A DNA stretch of 9,015 nt, taken from the NCBI GenBank assembly GCA_024277515.1, contig JAJRVB010000299.1, positions 1 to 9,015 of the forward strand, given 5' to 3'. This stretch comes from Nitrospirota bacterium (GTDB lineage: Bacteria; Nitrospirota; Thermodesulfovibrionia; UBA6902). Made by a program: the position numbers and the translations under genes. Of this stretch, positions 1-6,203 are shown piece after piece (within the stretch, counting starts at the first letter, position 1; each line of letters starts with the position of its first letter). The notes beneath the pieces are model-generated. The model had not been told where the DNA came from. It ran no database searches and saw only the letters and a list, made by a program, of their open reading frames with translations.

Positions 1-1
1 A

Positions 2-529
2 CCGGTCTTTGTGGTAGGCACGTATGACAAGGACGGCAAGCCGAATGCCATGACCGCTTCATGGGGTGGTCTCTGCTGTTCAAGTCCGCCCTGTGTTGCC
101 GTTGCCCTGCGAAAGGCCACTTATTCATACGGTAATATTGTCGGGAAAAAGGCCTTTACCATTAACATCCCTTCAGAGGCTCACGTAAAGGAAGCAGACT
201 ATTTCGGTCTGGTTTCGGGTAAGGACACCGACAAGTTTGCAGCTACTGGGCTTACGCCTGTTAAAAGTGATATTGTAGATGCCCCTTTTATCTCGGAATT
301 CCCTTTTGTGCTTGAGTGCAGGCTGCTTCATACAGTGGAAATTGGTCTTCACACCCAGTTTATTGCCGAGATAATCGATATAAAGGCAGAGGAATCAATC
401 CTGGATGAGAAAGGTCATATCACAATAGAAAACGTCAATCCCTTCCTGTTTGCTCCGGGTGCGCGGACATATCATGGCGTGGGAGAGTTTCTCGGGAAGG
501 CATTTTCGATCGGGAAGGACATCAAATGA
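2..529 (+). CDS. Flavin reductase family protein (flavoredoxin-like), 5'-truncated
   Basis: The reading frame is open from base 2 (P-V-F-V-V-G-T-Y-D...) to a TGA at 527-529, so the true start lies upstream of the window. The GTG at 11 is only an internal valine. The 175 or so residues seen match the FMN-binding split-barrel fold of flavin reductase-like proteins. Visible are the N-terminal strand GTYDKDGKPNAMTASWGG, an FMN-phosphate-contact-like stretch around CVAVALRKATYSYGNI, FTINIPSEAHVKEADYFG, and a C-terminal NPFLFAPGARTYHGVGE. Family members bind FMN and pass electrons between NAD(P)H or ferredoxin and flavin, or act as small flavoredoxins in anaerobes. They are cytosolic. The partner cannot be told from this window. 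Probably only about 10-20 residues are missing, since close relatives begin shortly before the PVFVVGTYD strand. Family assignment is firm; the physiological role is open. Confidence 0.88.
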   Translation, partial: PVFVVGTYDKDGKPNAMTASWGGLCCSSPPCVAVALRKATYSYGNIVGKKAFTINIPSEAHVKEADYFGLVSGKDTDKFAATGLTPVKSDIVDAPFISEFPFVLECRLLHTVEIGLHTQFIAEIIDIKAEESILDEKGHITIENVNPFLFAPGARTYHGVGEFLGKAFSIGKDIK

Positions 530-607
530 TTAAGGAACAGGCTGGGTCTTTCTGATTAATCGAGTTAATTATCTGATTGAACAATGTCTGTTTTTTCGGG
601 TTAATGA

Positions 608-731
608 GCTGCCGGATATCCCGGTTTATGCCATTGAGATCATGACCAATATGAGAAAACAGGAAAATATCAGTGAGATAGCAAATGCCTTCACTACTTC
701 TTTCATTTTTTCTCCCTCTTTATCCGGCAGC
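608..731. repeat. 11-bp inverted repeat bracketing the small peptide gene
   Basis: GCTGCCGGATA at 608-618 is the exact reverse complement of TATCCGGCAGC at 721-731, with 102 bases between. The two arms sit just outside the 26-codon reading frame at 626-706. The left arm also overlaps a local palindrome (GGATATCC, 614-621). Pairing of the arms would fold the whole small gene into a long-loop stem in the flgM-side transcript. No target-site duplication or transposase is seen, so a mobile-element reading is unsupported. An mRNA-processing or stabilising structure, or chance, are the alternatives. Confidence 0.4.
626..706 (-). CDS. Possible 26-residue single-helix membrane peptide downstream of flgM
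   Basis: A short frame starts at ATG 704-706 and ends at TAA 626-628. It encodes 26 residues: a short polar start (MKEVVKAF), then an almost unbroken hydrophobic run (AISLIFSCFLILVMISMA) able to span a membrane once. A strong Shine-Dalgarno (AGGGAG, about 6 bases before the ATG) precedes it. It lies 26 bases downstream of the flgM stop on the same strand, so it is probably translated from the flgM transcript. I do not recognise a family. The Cys16 context (I-F-S-C) is a poor lipobox. It could be a small inner-membrane protein, the leftover of a signal peptide, or a chance frame. The good ribosome site and hydrophobic content favour a real product. The 96 bases between it and the flavin reductase gene hold nothing else I can support. 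Confidence 0.45.
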   Translation of the reverse strand: MKEVVKAFAISLIFSCFLILVMISMA

Positions 732-732
732 G

Positions 733-1005
733 TTAAATGAGTTCCAGGATTTTATTTGCGACCTTTGTTGAATCAATGTTATAGTCGCCTGCATCGACCG
801 CCTTCTTGATGGCTTCAATCTTGTCTGTTCTTAATTCAGAGTGACCGCTTATTTCCCGTGCCTTCCCTGAAATAGAGACTTTGTCCTTGTTGTCATCGGT
901 TTTCCCTGCATTATCTTTCTCTTTTGCATCCTGATTTCTGCTTATGTCTTTTACCCTGTCATACTGTTCCTCTCTCTGCATATGACTGTTTCCCTGAATA
1001 TCCAT
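733..1005 (-). CDS. flgM: Anti-sigma-28 factor FlgM
   Basis: This 90-residue protein matches FlgM in its C-terminal half (residues about 40-88: DKVSISGKAREI, then RTDKIEAIKKAVDAGDYNID and KVANKILEL). That region is the helical part that binds sigma-28 (FliA). The N-terminal 40 residues are polar, low in complexity and rich in Asp, Lys and Asn, fitting the disordered, secretable half of FlgM. FlgM holds FliA inactive until the hook-basal body is complete, then leaves through the flagellar export channel. The ATG at 1005 has a clear AAGGAGA seven bases upstream, which supports this start over the internal Met9. A near-consensus sigma-28 promoter lies upstream (1116-1143), giving the usual feedback control. 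No other recognisable flagellar structural gene is in the window, so this is an isolated flgM. Confidence 0.92.
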   Translation of the reverse strand: MDIQGNSHMQREEQYDRVKDISRNQDAKEKDNAGKTDDNKDKVSISGKAREISGHSELRTDKIEAIKKAVDAGDYNIDSTKVANKILELI

Positions 1006-1115
1006 GCCAACTTCTCCTTTCCCCTGCTTGCGTTTATCTTATTTGTTATCTTCGTATATTTTTCTTCATCGCCCTTTTTTATAAAGTGTAAAACATTTAA
1101 ACATCTTGTATTACT

Positions 1116-1143
1116 TTAACGGCCTTTTGGTGTAAAAACTTTA
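1116..1143 (-). promoter_or_regulatory. Sigma-28 (FliA) promoter for flgM
   Basis: Read on the minus strand, the site is TAAAGTTT (1143-1136), a 12-base spacer, then GCCGTTAA (1123-1116). The enterobacterial FliA consensus is TAAAGTTT-N11-GCCGATAA. The -35 element matches 8/8 and the -10 element 7/8, with one extra spacer base. Transcription should begin near 1108, about 100 bases before the flgM ATG. FlgM under FliA control is the known autoregulatory arrangement, which adds weight. Confidence 0.75.
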
Positions 1144-1149
1144 GGTTAA

Positions 1150-1168
1150 TTGTAAACTAATATTACAA
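1150..1168. promoter_or_regulatory. Short palindrome TTGTAA-N7-TTACAA, possible operator
   Basis: Perfect 6-base arms, TTGTAA (1150-1155) and TTACAA (1163-1168), are separated by seven bases. The site lies just upstream of the flgM -35 element and between the two divergent promoters, where an activator or repressor site would be expected. The sequence is AT-rich, so a chance palindrome is quite possible. No known regulator is assigned. Confidence 0.25.
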
Positions 1169-1235
1169 CTCGAATCCAGCATCCTTGGCGGCATCAGCCT
1201 GACAGCAGATAAATCATTAATGCCGCTGCCTTGAT

Positions 1236-1262
1236 TAATGTAATTATCAGATGTGCCGATAA
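1236..1262 (+). promoter_or_regulatory. Sigma-28 (FliA) promoter for the OmpA-family gene
   Basis: The -10 element GCCGATAA at 1255-1262 matches the FliA consensus exactly. Exactly 11 bases upstream is TAATGTAA (1236-1243), which matches 5 of 8 positions of TAAAGTTT, including TAA and GT. Predicted transcription starts near 1270, leaving about 45 bases of leader with AGGAG at 1296-1300. The exact -10 together with the exact spacing makes this a good candidate for flagellar-regulon control of the downstream gene. Confidence 0.65.
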
Positions 1263-1313
1263 ATATATAACCGGACAGAAGATAGTGCTATTACCAGGAG
1301 AAAAAATAATCAT

Positions 1314-2222
1314 ATGGGGAAAATGAAGTGGAAAGGCATGAGCGTGGTCACGCTGTATATGGCGCTCCTTGTGTTTGGCAGTGCGCCTGCCTTATGCGCT
1401 GACTCCGGATTCAGGGTTTTCTGGATTGAGACCGACCGGCAGCTTCCGGAAAATGACCGGCCTGAACCGGTCCAGGATTTCTATATTAATGGAGGGGAAG
1501 AATCCGGCCTGAGCGAATCGATGATCCTGGATGTATACAGGGAAAAGACAATTGCCGATGCAGGCAAAAAAAGCTTTCAGGTTTATATCCTTGTAGGGCA
1601 GATAAAAATCATCAAACTATTCAAAGACAGTGCCATAGCCCGGATAATCTCCCTCACAGACACTGACAGCGGCCCTGTCCTGACCCCCCGGACAGTCATG
1701 CTTGGAGACTATGTCTTTCCGGTCGGGGAAGACTACACATTTCCCGCGAAAAAGGGCGATGACGCGAGTGCGGGCGATACGGCCGCCGGAACAAAGGAAA
1801 CATTCCCGGAGAAGGTTAAAAAGAATGTTCCATTAGCATCGTGCGTAATCTTCCCCTCGAATGTTATTTTCAGTATCGGTGAATGGGAGTTGCAACCGGA
1901 GGCGCTGGATGCCCTTTCTGTTGTGCATGACATGTTTAACAGGGCCCTGGACAAGGACATCCTTATCGAGGGGCATACCTGCAGCCTGGGCTCGGATGCT
2001 GACAACCTCGTGCTTTCGAGAAAAAGGGCGGAGAGTGTCTCGGATTACCTTGTCAAAACCAAAGGGGTACCGGGAGAGCATATCAGGGTAAAATATTTCG
2101 GGGAAAAACTGCCGATGGCCTCAAATGATACTGAAGAGGGACGGCTTCAAAACCGGCGTGTAACTATCCGGTTTTTACCGCGTAACAAAACAGATTCTTC
2201 ATTACATACGTCATTGAAATAG
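1314..2222 (+). CDS. OmpA-family envelope protein with signal peptide
   Basis: The protein has 302 residues. A basic start and hydrophobic stretch (residues 1-29, ending APALCA) make a Sec signal peptide, so it is exported. Residues about 52-113 (DFYING..., VYREKTI, VGQIKIIKLF, AIARI) look like a compact beta domain found in some envelope proteins. I suspect kinship with the FlgT C-terminal type but cannot prove it. A low-complexity linker follows (145-170). Residues about 177-288 are an OmpA C-terminal domain with ILIEGHT, LSRKRAESVSDYL, and NDTEEGRLQNRRV. This fold binds peptidoglycan. The conserved Arg of LSxxRA is present (R238), but the usual Asp of GHTD is Cys here (C223). The ATG at 1314 is preceded by AGGAG 13 bases away, a long but usable spacing. 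The sigma-28-like promoter suggests a motility-linked role, perhaps anchoring or stator-related. No membrane helix follows the signal, so it is not MotB itself. Confidence 0.82.
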   Translation: MGKMKWKGMSVVTLYMALLVFGSAPALCADSGFRVFWIETDRQLPENDRPEPVQDFYINGGEESGLSESMILDVYREKTIADAGKKSFQVYILVGQIKIIKLFKDSAIARIISLTDTDSGPVLTPRTVMLGDYVFPVGEDYTFPAKKGDDASAGDTAAGTKETFPEKVKKNVPLASCVIFPSNVIFSIGEWELQPEALDALSVVHDMFNRALDKDILIEGHTCSLGSDADNLVLSRKRAESVSDYLVKTKGVPGEHIRVKYFGEKLPMASNDTEEGRLQNRRVTIRFLPRNKTDSSLHTSLK

Positions 2223-2243
2223 AACTCCCGGACATTTCAATGA
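2211..2243. terminator. Hairpin at the convergent gene ends (10-bp stem, no U-tract)
   Basis: TCATTGAAAT (2211-2220) pairs perfectly with ATTTCAATGA (2234-2243) across a 13-base loop. The left arm covers the last codons of the OmpA-family gene, and the hairpin sits in the 32-base gap before the end of the convergent gene. The position suits a bidirectional terminator or 3'-end stabiliser. The stem is AT-rich and no T-run follows on either strand, so intrinsic termination would be weak. Confidence 0.4.
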
Positions 2244-2254
2244 ATAGCCGGTCA

Positions 2255-3181
2255 TCAAGGGCATATCCCGTCGCTGTAATGGTCTTTGCCGGGATGTATC
2301 TTCTGAATGAGCGAAGTATCGAATATTTCACCGGATGAAATCTCATGCTCAATATATCCAAGTCTCTTTAGTATTTTTACAAATCCCATGGTTGAGGAAA
2401 TATATCCAGCAGTAAGCGCGGAGCAGTACTTTGGGGATACCTTCAGCGTGTCCATTATAAAAGATTCATCCACGATGCCGACATAGTCTGAAATTATTTT
2501 CGCAGCCTTGCCCGGCTTTTTTCTTAAAAAGGATGTCGTTTCTTCATGCAAGGCAAGAAATTGCTCAATGTCATCACGTTTTGTATGCAGCAATTCACTC
2601 TTTACCAGGATGCCGTAACTCGGGTTGTCCGGATAAAGCCTGGAAGGAGGGCACAGGATCTTCCCGTCCGTATAGCGCATGACCGCGACGGCCAGTGCAG
2701 GGGTCCCGAAGGCAGCGGATATTTCCCCCCTGTGCATGGCCTCCAGGACCTGATCAGCCCACTTGTAATTAATGATCCGGATGTCCCTGTCCGGCTGATA
2801 CATGCTGATGCACTCCGTCAGGATTACATCATGGATGGAGCCCTTGCCGGGGACCCCGATGTTATGCCCGGCAAAATGTCCGAGTATCAGGGCAAGGTCA
2901 TTTAGTTCCGGTTGTCCCCTGAATCGGCCGGCCCCGCATATTACCGTCCCTTCCACATGGCCGCCTGCTATGCATTTTATATTTACCCCCCCGGCAATTC
3001 CTATGATGGCCGGCGGCAGCCCGATATATGCAAGGTCTATCTCGTTTCTTTCAAAGGCGTGAACAATGGCCGGTCCGGTGCCGAACAGTTTCCACTCCAC
3101 CCCGGCCCCCATTGTGTCCCGCGCCATCATCAGAATCGAGGTATGATAAAAAGTGGAGAGATGCCCTATCCTGAGATTCAT
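2255..3181 (-). CDS. Substrate-binding protein-like (NMT1/SsuA family), no signal peptide
   Basis: This 308-residue protein has the periplasmic-binding-protein type II fold of the NitT/TauT/SsuA group. Visible are the start NLRIGHLSTFYHTSILMMA, the ligand-loop stretch KLFGTGPAIVHAFERNEIDL with AYIGLPPAIIG (about 31-61), GGHVEGTVI (73-81), the second-lobe GVPGKGSIHDVILTE (109-123) and WADQVLEAMHRGEISAAF (141-158). Homologues bind sulfonates, nitrate, bicarbonate or pyrimidine precursors and feed an ABC importer. This copy has no signal peptide. An in-frame TGA lies at 3212-3214 with no start codon between it and the ATG, so a longer exported form is excluded. No permease or ATPase gene is adjacent. 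The ribosome site is weak (GGTGA about 10 bases upstream). It may act in the cytosol as a sensor or as an enzyme derived from this fold, or it may be a decayed transporter part. The ligand is unknown. Confidence 0.75.
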   Translation of the reverse strand: MNLRIGHLSTFYHTSILMMARDTMGAGVEWKLFGTGPAIVHAFERNEIDLAYIGLPPAIIGIAGGVNIKCIAGGHVEGTVICGAGRFRGQPELNDLALILGHFAGHNIGVPGKGSIHDVILTECISMYQPDRDIRIINYKWADQVLEAMHRGEISAAFGTPALAVAVMRYTDGKILCPPSRLYPDNPSYGILVKSELLHTKRDDIEQFLALHEETTSFLRKKPGKAAKIISDYVGIVDESFIMDTLKVSPKYCSALTAGYISSTMGFVKILKRLGYIEHEISSGEIFDTSLIQKIHPGKDHYSDGICP

Positions 3182-3227
3182 TGAAGATTTTTCACCGGCA
3201 CTGCAGCCATTTCATAATTAGAGTATC

Positions 3228-3294
3228 CAGGTGTCAGGGGCCGGGGGTCAGAATGAAAAAAAACTGAACCCTGATAACTGAAAGCTTACACCTG
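3228..3294. repeat. Structured, REP-like palindromic element
   Basis: Nested complementary segments lie between the substrate-binding-protein gene and the tRNA. Outer arms are CAGGTGT (3228-3234) and ACACCTG (3288-3294). An inner hairpin has GGGTCAG (3245-3251) pairing with CTGAACCC (3264-3271) with one bulged A and an A-rich loop. A third pairing, TCAGGG (3234-3239) with CCCTGA (3269-3274), competes with the inner hairpin. The GTCAGG/CCTGA wording is typical of dispersed palindromic repeats in bacterial intergenic DNA. Only one copy lies in the window, so dispersal is unproven. Confidence 0.5.
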
Positions 3295-3299
3295 TATTT

Positions 3300-3374
3300 T
3301 GGAGCGGGCGACGGGACTTGAACCCGCGACCCTCAGCTTGGGAAGCTGATACTCTACCACTGAGTTACGCCCGC
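3300..3374 (-). tRNA. tRNA-Gly, anticodon CCC
   Basis: Read on the minus strand, a full cloverleaf forms. The acceptor is GCGGGCG/CGCCCGC, the D-arm ACUC/GAGU with loop AGUGGUA, and the anticodon stem UCAGC/GCUGA with loop UUCCCAA (anticodon CCC, reading GGG). The variable loop has five bases. The T-arm is GCGGG/CCCGU with loop UUCAAGU, closed by one G-U pair. The discriminator is U, and the CCA end is encoded (3302-3300). All structural positions are intact, so the gene should be functional. Confidence 0.96.
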
Positions 3375-3390
3375 ATTGTGATAATGCATT

Positions 3391-3419
3391 ATTGTATATT
3401 GCGTGTACTTTTAATTCAA
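3391..3419 (-). promoter_or_regulatory. Sigma-70 promoter for tRNA-Gly
   Basis: On the minus strand TTGAAT (3419-3414) and TACAAT (3396-3391) are separated by exactly 17 bases, matching TTGACA/TATAAT at 4/6 and 5/6. The predicted start, near 3384, is about 10 bases before the mature tRNA 5' end, a typical short leader. Confidence 0.65.
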
Positions 3420-3484
3420 GAAGCGGTTTGAAAACAGGAAGGCGCTGTAGTCGGACCGTGCAGTTTGCTATACCCCCGGGCACC

Positions 3485-3514
3485 TTATGTTAATAGAGAT
3501 CTTTTTGCTATAAT
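3485..3514 (+). promoter_or_regulatory. Extended -10 promoter immediately before secA
   Basis: TGCTATAAT at 3506-3514 is a perfect extended -10 element (TGN plus TATAAT). The -35 region is weak (TTATGT at 3485-3490, 18-base spacer), as is usual when the extended -10 is present. The expected start point is 3521-3522, which coincides with the secA ATG. No Shine-Dalgarno is visible before that ATG, so the transcript could be leaderless, or another promoter further upstream may be the main one. Confidence 0.5.
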
Positions 3515-3521
3515 AGAAACC

Positions 3522-6203
3522 ATGTTTGGATTTCTGGCAAAAATAATAGGCACAAAAAACGAAAGAGAAATCAAGCGGCTCTGGAATGACGTGGAGAAGA
3601 TCAATGCGCTTGAGTCCGGGATCAGCGCCCTGAGCGATGATGAGCTGAAGGCGAAATCGAGTGAGTTCCGCACAAGAATAAGAGATGGAGAAAGTCTGGA
3701 CGACCTTCTCCCTGAGGCATTTGCCGTGATGAGGGAGACCTCTCTCCGGATCCTTCACATGCGCCATTTTGATGTGCAGTTGCTCGGGGGAATAGCCCTG
3801 CATCAGGGGAAGATATCCGAGATGAAGACCGGTGAGGGGAAGACCCTTATGGCGACCCTTGCCGTCTATCTTAATGCCCTTGACGGCAGGGGGGTCCATC
3901 TGATCACCGTTAATGATTATCTTGCCAAACGGGACGCCCAGTGGATGGGCCCGCTCTATCACTTTCACGGACTTTCTGTCGGCATAATCCAGCACGATAA
4001 TTCATTCATATATGATCCGGAGTATCATTCAGAGGACAGCAGACAGAAATTCCTGAGGCCGGTAGAAAGAAAAGAAGCTTATAACGCGGACGTTACGTAC
4101 GGGACAAACAACGAGTTCGGGTTCGACTACCTCAGGGACAACATGAAGTACCATATTAATGACTATGCACAGAGAGAGCTTAATTTTGCAATCGTAGATG
4201 AGGTGGACAGTATCCTTATCGACGAAGCGAGGACGCCTCTCATTATCTCCGGCCCTTCCGAAGAGTCAACCGATAAATACTACAAGATTGACAAGATCAT
4301 ACCCAGGCTCGAAAAAGAGAAGGATTTTACCATTGATGAAAAGGCCAGGAACGCCATCCTTACGGAGGAGGGTAATTCTAAAGTCGAAAAACTTCTTGGC
4401 GCCGGCAACCTCTATGATCCGGCCAATGTTGAACTGGTCCATCATGTGAATCAGGGACTGAGGGCCCACGCGCTTTTCAAGAGAGACGTGGATTACATTG
4501 TCAAAGATAATGAGGTCATTATCGTTGATGAGTTTACCGGACGCCTTATGCCGGGCAGGCGCTGGTCCGACGGGCTCCATCAGGCGATAGAGGCCAAAGA
4601 GGGAGTGAAAATCGCGAGTGAAAATCAGACGCTCGCGACCATCACGTTTCAGAATTATTTCAGGATGTACAACAAGCTGTCCGGTATGACAGGCACTGCG
4701 GATACTGAAGCTGCCGAGTTTGCGAAGATATACAACCTTGATGTGCTCGTGATCCCGACCAACCAGCCCATGATCAGGCAGGACAATGCGGACGTTATTT
4801 ACAAGACGGCCCGGGCCAAATTCAACGCTGTTCTCAATGAAATAATAGACTGCCACAAAAGGGGACAGCCGGTCCTTGTCGGGACTATATCAATTGAAAA
4901 TTCCGAACTTCTGGACTCCATGCTGAAAAAGAAGAAGATCCCTCACACGGTCCTGAATGCAAAGTTCCATGAATCCGAGGCAGAGATTGTCTCACAGGCA
5001 GGCAGAAGCGGGGCCATTACCATAGCGACGAATATGGCCGGACGTGGCACTGATATTGTGCTGGGCGGCAATCCTGAAGGACTCGCCAGGGACATGCTCA
5101 AAGACAGGAAGGACTATACGGAGGAAGACTATAACAGGGCCCTTGAAAAGGCGGTCGCCATCTGCAAAAAAGACCGGGAAAAAGTCATCGCAGCGGGAGG
5201 CCTTCATATCCTCGGGACCGAAAGGCATGAATCCCGGCGTATTGACAATCAGCTCAGGGGACGTTCCGGCAGGCAGGGGGACGCTGGTTCATCGCGGTTT
5301 TATCTCTCTCTTGAAGACGACCTTATGCGGATATTCGGGTCTGAACGGATTTCCGGACTTATGGGCAAACTCGGGATGGAAGAAGACCAGCCCATTGAAC
5401 ACAAATGGGTCTCAAAGGCGATAGAGTCATCCCAGAAAAAGGTGGAGGCACACAATTTTGACATAAGAAAGCATCTGCTCGAATATGATGATGTAAATAA
5501 TATGCAGAGGACCGAAATATATTCATTCAGGCGTGAAATTCTTGCCGCTGAAAGTCTGGAGGAGCGCATCTCCGAGATGATGGTGAACATCCTTGATGAT
5601 ATCCTGTCCATCCATTGTCCTGAGGACAAGCACCCGGAGGAATGGGACCTGAAAAGCCTGAAGGACGCGCTGTACGGGCAGTTTGCCATTTATCCGGAGG
5701 TAGAACCTTCGGGGTTTGAAGAACTCCGCGGCAGACTCCTCGACGAGATTAAAAAGGCCTACAAAGACAAGGAACAGGAGATAGGGGCCGAGACATTCAG
5801 GTATCTTGAAAGAATGATAATGCTGCAGGTCCTTGATATGCAGTGGAAAGACCATCTTCTGAGCATGGATTACTTAAAGGAAGGGGTCGGTCTGAGGGGA
5901 TATGGCCAGCGTGACCCTCTTGTCGAGTATAAACGGGAGGCCTTTGATATCTTTGCAGACCTGAGCGACAGGGTTTCATCAGAGGTCATATCCAGGTTAA
6001 TGAAAATTCAGCTTGCCCGGGAAGAGACAGTCGAGAAAAAGTTTGCCCCCAGGCCTTCCAGAATGACATATGGCAGGGGCAATGACGGATCAGGCGCCAA
6101 CAAACCCCGGACAGTCGTCAAGGTCAAAAAAATCGGCAGAAACGATCCATGCGTTTGCGGAAGCGGCAAAAAATACAAAAAGTGCTGTGGATTAAATGCG
6201 TAA
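3522..6203 (+). CDS. secA: Preprotein translocase ATPase SecA
   Basis: This is the motor of the Sec export system, driving unfolded proteins through SecYEG using ATP. The start is set at ATG 3522 (MFGFLAKIIGTKNEREIKRL), which aligns with known SecA N-termini. The upstream TTG frame adds 19 non-homologous residues. Length is then 893, close to the E. coli protein (901). Visible are Walker A MKTGEGKT (101-108), the DEVD Walker B (226-229) followed by ILIDEARTPLIISG, and the preprotein-crosslinking region after it. The second nucleotide-binding domain shows TNMAGRGTDIVLGG (503-516) and the arginine-finger region RGRSGRQGD (579-587). The helical scaffold follows. The C-terminal SEC-C zinc motif is complete: C877, C879, C888, C889 in CxCGSGKKYKKCC, which binds SecB or ribosomes. 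No interruption was seen. No Shine-Dalgarno precedes the ATG. The gene overlaps the next one by eight bases. Confidence 0.97.
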   Translation: MFGFLAKIIGTKNEREIKRLWNDVEKINALESGISALSDDELKAKSSEFRTRIRDGESLDDLLPEAFAVMRETSLRILHMRHFDVQLLGGIALHQGKISEMKTGEGKTLMATLAVYLNALDGRGVHLITVNDYLAKRDAQWMGPLYHFHGLSVGIIQHDNSFIYDPEYHSEDSRQKFLRPVERKEAYNADVTYGTNNEFGFDYLRDNMKYHINDYAQRELNFAIVDEVDSILIDEARTPLIISGPSEESTDKYYKIDKIIPRLEKEKDFTIDEKARNAILTEEGNSKVEKLLGAGNLYDPANVELVHHVNQGLRAHALFKRDVDYIVKDNEVIIVDEFTGRLMPGRRWSDGLHQAIEAKEGVKIASENQTLATITFQNYFRMYNKLSGMTGTADTEAAEFAKIYNLDVLVIPTNQPMIRQDNADVIYKTARAKFNAVLNEIIDCHKRGQPVLVGTISIENSELLDSMLKKKKIPHTVLNAKFHESEAEIVSQAGRSGAITIATNMAGRGTDIVLGGNPEGLARDMLKDRKDYTEEDYNRALEKAVAICKKDREKVIAAGGLHILGTERHESRRIDNQLRGRSGRQGDAGSSRFYLSLEDDLMRIFGSERISGLMGKLGMEEDQPIEHKWVSKAIESSQKKVEAHNFDIRKHLLEYDDVNNMQRTEIYSFRREILAAESLEERISEMMVNILDDILSIHCPEDKHPEEWDLKSLKDALYGQFAIYPEVEPSGFEELRGRLLDEIKKAYKDKEQEIGAETFRYLERMIMLQVLDMQWKDHLLSMDYLKEGVGLRGYGQRDPLVEYKREAFDIFADLSDRVSSEVISRLMKIQLAREETVEKKFAPRPSRMTYGRGNDGSGANKPRTVVKVKKIGRNDPCVCGSGKKYKKCCGLNA

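Larger units (their letters stand above)
1006..1313. other. Divergent regulatory intergenic region, flgM / OmpA-family gene
   Basis: These 308 bases separate two divergently transcribed genes and contain no convincing reading frame. They hold a sigma-28 promoter match on each strand (1116-1143 minus, 1236-1262 plus), a short palindrome between them (1150-1168), and a loose inverted repeat, GCGGCAT (1188-1194) with ATGCCGC (1220-1226). The 5' leaders predicted from the two promoters are about 100 bases for flgM and about 45 bases for the OmpA-family gene. No riboswitch consensus was recognised. Confidence 0.6.

Noticed and set aside
11..13. GTG at 11 as the start of the flavin reductase.
   Set aside because: The frame is open upstream and the preceding residues (PVF) continue the conserved first strand, so the gene is cut by the window edge.
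526..555. ATGA overlap with a nine-residue frame after the flavin reductase.
   Set aside because: Too short and without distinctive features; probably chance.
1082..1108. TAAAGTGT on the plus strand as a third sigma-28 -35 element.
   Set aside because: No GCCGATAA-like -10 follows at 10-12 bases.
3465..3521. TTG at 3465 as a secA start.
   Set aside because: The 19 added residues do not match SecA N-termini, and the alignment begins at Met 3522.
3468..3995. Long minus-strand open frames across secA (also 4266-4856 and 5300-5855).
   Set aside because: They lie opposite a complete, well-conserved secA and have no family resemblance.
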